A stretch of DNA of 36,137 nucleotides from Candidatus Desulfolinea nitratireducens (GTDB lineage Bacteria; Chloroflexota; Anaerolineae; Anaerolineales; Villigracilaceae): positions 1 to 36,137 of the forward strand of contig JACNJN010000170.1 in the NCBI GenBank assembly GCA_014382535.1. Direction: 5' to 3'. The translations under genes were made by a program, and so were the position numbers. Under the pieces are notes generated by a model. It saw nothing but the letters and a program-made list of their open reading frames with translations, ran no database searches and had not been told where the DNA came from. Below, piece after piece: positions 33,966 to 36,137 of the stretch (positions within the stretch are counted from its first letter, which is position 1; each line of letters starts with the position of its first letter).

Positions 33966-35372
33966 ATGGGTTACGAAAAAATTAAAGTCCCCGCTGAAGG
34001 GGCAAAGATCACCGTGAATGATGGGGTTTTACAGGTACCAGAAAATCCGGTTTTACCCTTTATAGAAGGGGATGGTACCGGCCGTGATATTTGGAAGGCT
34101 TCGGTGCGTGTTTTTGATGCGGCTGTTGAGAAGGCCTATGGTGGCAAGCGGAAAGTGCATTGGATGGAAGTCTATGCCGGCGAAAAAGCTTATGAACTAT
34201 TCAATGAATGGCTGCCAGCTGAGACCATTACAGCCTTTAAGGAATATATCGTTGGGATCAAAGGTCCGCTGACTACTCCGATTGGTGGCGGCATCCGTTC
34301 TCTGAATGTTGCCCTGCGCAAGCTGCTTGATCTGTATGTCTGCCAACGCCCTGTAGAGTATATTGAAGGTGTGCCTTCTCCTGTGAAGCATCCTGAATAT
34401 GTTGATATGGTCATCTTCCGTGAGAATACCGAAGATATCTATACTGGCGCAGAATTTGAATATGGTACAGAAGAAAATAAAAGATTCCTTGCTATGCTAA
34501 AAGAAGAATTCCCCGAGCAATATGAAAAAATCCGTTTCCCGGACACGGCCGGTATCAGCATCAAGCCGGTTTCCAAAGAAGGCACAGCCCGCCTGGTGCG
34601 CTCTGCCATTAAATGGTCGTTGGATAATGGACGCAAGGATGTCAGCCTAGTACATAAAGGGAATATCATGAAATTCACCGAAGGCGCTTTCCGGGCCTGG
34701 GGCTACGAGATCGCCAAGGGTGAATTCCGCAATGAGATCGTTACCGAGCGCGAGACCTGGATCTTGGGCAATAAGGAAGCCAATCCTGGCCTGGCCGTCG
34801 ACGAGAATGCCAAGATGATCGATCCTGGTTTTGAAATGATGGCTCCCGATAAACAGCAGGAAATCATCGACGAGGTTAAAGAAGCGATGGGCCTCTGGGA
34901 AACGCACGGCGATGGCAAATGGAAGACCAAACTTCGCATTCGCGATACCATTGCCGATATTGTTTTCCAGCAGACGATCACCCGAGCTAAATCATTTGAT
35001 GTTTTGGCGACGATGAATCTGAACGGCGATTACCTCTCGGATGCGCTGGCCGCCCAGATCGGCGGGATGGGGATCGCCCCCGGGGCCAATATTAATTATG
35101 AAACCGGACATGCGATCTTCGAAGCGACGCATGGTACCGCGCCCAAGTACGCCGACCTCGATCAGGTCAACCCCGGCTCTGTCATTCTCTCTGGCGAGAT
35201 GATGTTCCGTTATATGGGCTGGCACGAAGTTGCGGATCTGATCCTGAAAGGGATGCGCGGCGCAGTGGCAGCGAAGACCGTCACCTACGATTTTGACCGC
35301 CTGATGGATGGCGCGACCAAGGTCAAATGCTCTGAGTTTGGCGATGCCATGATCAGGCATATGGATGATTAA
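33966..35372 (+). CDS. icd: NADP-dependent isocitrate dehydrogenase
   Basis: Encodes 468 residues. It converts isocitrate to 2-oxoglutarate in the TCA cycle. Motifs line up with the E. coli enzyme: [32 protein letters not shown] (the substrate loop with the regulatory serine), [16 protein letters not shown], and [17 protein letters not shown]. The Lys-Tyr pair in APKY favours NADP over NAD. The protein is longer than E. coli Icd, by about 50 residues. I chose the ATG at 33966, with AGGAG seven bases upstream; an ATG at 33951 would overlap that site. It supplies 2-oxoglutarate, the substrate of the glutamate dehydrogenase encoded at 16216. Confidence 0.95.
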   Translation: MGYEKIKVPAEGAKITVNDGVLQVPENPVLPFIEGDGTGRDIWKASVRVFDAAVEKAYGGKRKVHWMEVYAGEKAYELFNEWLPAETITAFKEYIVGIKGPLTTPIGGGIRSLNVALRKLLDLYVCQRPVEYIEGVPSPVKHPEYVDMVIFRENTEDIYTGAEFEYGTEENKRFLAMLKEEFPEQYEKIRFPDTAGISIKPVSKEGTARLVRSAIKWSLDNGRKDVSLVHKGNIMKFTEGAFRAWGYEIAKGEFRNEIVTERETWILGNKEANPGLAVDENAKMIDPGFEMMAPDKQQEIIDEVKEAMGLWETHGDGKWKTKLRIRDTIADIVFQQTITRAKSFDVLATMNLNGDYLSDALAAQIGGMGIAPGANINYETGHAIFEATHGTAPKYADLDQVNPGSVILSGEMMFRYMGWHEVADLILKGMRGAVAAKTVTYDFDRLMDGATKVKCSEFGDAMIRHMDD

Positions 35373-35383
35373 GCTTTCAGACA

Positions 35384-35418
35384 TTAGACCTTAGACTTTA
35401 GACCTTAGACTTTAGACC
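35384..35418. repeat. Five tandem heptamers TTAGACY
   Basis: TTAGACC and TTAGACT alternate for five perfect units just after the icd stop, before the terminator. No coding role is seen. Confidence 0.85.
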
Positions 35419-35422
35419 TTAG

Positions 35423-35455
35423 CAAACCCCTCTTCGGAAACGAGAGAGGGGTTTG
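35423..35455 (+). terminator. Terminator-like hairpin after icd
   Basis: CAAACCCCTCT pairs perfectly with AGAGGGGTTTG around an 11-base loop. The T run after it is weak, so efficiency is uncertain. Confidence 0.6.
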
Positions 35456-35489
35456 TGCTAGAATGGAGACGTTGTTACCTTAAATAACC

Positions 35490-35933
35490 ATGAAACGTCG
35501 CCTTCTGCTCAAACTTAGTCTTTTTCTTATTCTTGTTGCCCTGCTGGTGGGATTTGCCTATCTGCGATATATCGACTGGCCTTCGTTTGGTGGGGCAAAA
35601 GAGGTTCGCGTCTATCTACCCGAAGAATACCCTGTCAAAGACGCGCATCATTACACGCTCCGCAGCTTCATGGACACCTGGGAGCTCTACCGATTCGCGA
35701 CCACGCCCGATGCGATCAATTTCCTCGTTGAAAATCTCAATCTCGAATCGCATGGTCTTGTTTATGAATTCCCCCTGATCGTTTCAAAGCCTCCCCCATA
35801 CTGGTGGAACCCGGAGCTCTTGCGCGAAGCCGAATACTTTTCAAGCCGAGAGCGAGCCCCAGATGGGCGCCTTTATGATCTGCTCTACTCTATGGAAAGG
35901 GGAATTGTTTATTTGATCCGCTTTGATGGGTAG
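35490..35933 (+). CDS. Hypothetical single-pass membrane protein
   Basis: Encodes 147 residues. A basic start and one helix (about 5-25) anchor a soluble region with many aromatic residues (DTWELYRFATTPDAINFLVENLN, PPPYWWNPELL). No lipobox is seen, and I do not recognise the family. No Shine-Dalgarno sequence lies close to the ATG. TAGAAT at 35458-35463 could be a -10 box. The reading frame is full length with a clear stop, and codon use resembles the neighbours. Confidence 0.65.
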   Translation: MKRRLLLKLSLFLILVALLVGFAYLRYIDWPSFGGAKEVRVYLPEEYPVKDAHHYTLRSFMDTWELYRFATTPDAINFLVENLNLESHGLVYEFPLIVSKPPPYWWNPELLREAEYFSSRERAPDGRLYDLLYSMERGIVYLIRFDG

Positions 35934-36137
35934 GAACGCTAAGGTAGTTTTCTTGTGATAAATCTTCCATCCAATGTTACCGAACAGAAACATATTGACC
36001 ACTACGTTGTGACATGTATTGATTACACTTAGAATATTCAATTTTATCTGAAAGAGGTGTAAACAATGTTTCTAAATAAATACTAGCCACCTGACAGTTT
36101 TGCATCAACGGTAGGTACACATCGAAATGTTGAATAA
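35934..36137. other. AT-rich end of window, no gene recognised
   Basis: I see no gene-like frame, tRNA or strong hairpin. A gene could begin just beyond the end of the window. Confidence 0.5.

Noticed and set aside
15301-35455. CRISPR array
   Set aside because: The repeats are dispersed and palindromic, with no regular spacers and no cas genes.

Overview
The window looks like a stretch of chromosome from a Chloroflexota bacterium, most likely of the Anaerolineae type. This is inferred from gene content and was not tested by phylogeny. Supporting signs are two lipoproteins with NBR1-like 'four-tryptophan' domains behind Thr/Pro-rich linkers, a hexa-repeat DUF5671-like membrane protein, a CAD-like dihydroorotase, a LonH-type protease, and many GC-rich palindromic repeats. 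No rRNA, tRNA, CRISPR array, phage gene or transposase was recognised. Almost every gene has recognisable housekeeping or membrane features, so this is core rather than island DNA.

Layout. 1-1126: a Flp-pilin-like gene, a terminator and a nested inverted repeat. 1127-3270 (minus): a GH1 glycosidase and the RlmB rRNA methyltransferase. 3383-5245 (plus): a membrane GGDEF-EAL protein. 5302-10321 (minus): a Lon-like protease, then PIN-TRAM protein and cysS as a TAA/ATG-abutting pair. 10453-13383 (plus): kamA with its own promoter, followed by two NBR1-like lipoproteins. 13389-20399 (minus): DUF5671-like protein, two small membrane proteins, glutamate dehydrogenase, gatB, an enoyl-CoA hydratase relative and a hypothetical gene. 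20507-20836 (plus): an EthD-like protein. 20876-33359 (minus): a dispersed pyrimidine region, in transcription order uraA, pyrC, EamA transporter, alpha/beta hydrolase, lipoprotein, pyrB, pyrF, D-2-hydroxyacid dehydrogenase, pyrE, membrane protein, NUDIX, membrane protein, hypothetical, pyrD. 33966-35933 (plus): icd and a small anchored protein.

How the genes fit together. PyrB, PyrC, PyrD, PyrE and PyrF cover every de novo step from carbamoyl-aspartate to UMP, and UraA imports uracil. Carbamoyl-phosphate synthetase is not in the window. The uraA leader has a near-consensus promoter, a 26-codon leader ORF that starts almost at the predicted transcription start and stops on the base of a terminator hairpin, and a U-rich tract just before the hairpin. 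This resembles the enterobacterial pyrBI (pyrL) attenuator.

The most unusual feature is that palindromic repeats sit in frame inside conserved genes. gatB carries a perfect 15-bp-arm palindrome, pyrF a 48-bp palindrome, pyrC a roughly 80-bp double hairpin, and a membrane protein a roughly 90-bp REP-like element. pyrD carries an extra segment bounded by 9-bp direct repeats. Related copies of three of these elements lie in nearby intergenic DNA. This is like the Rickettsia palindromic elements that add peptides to host proteins, but with several unrelated families in one 13-kb stretch.
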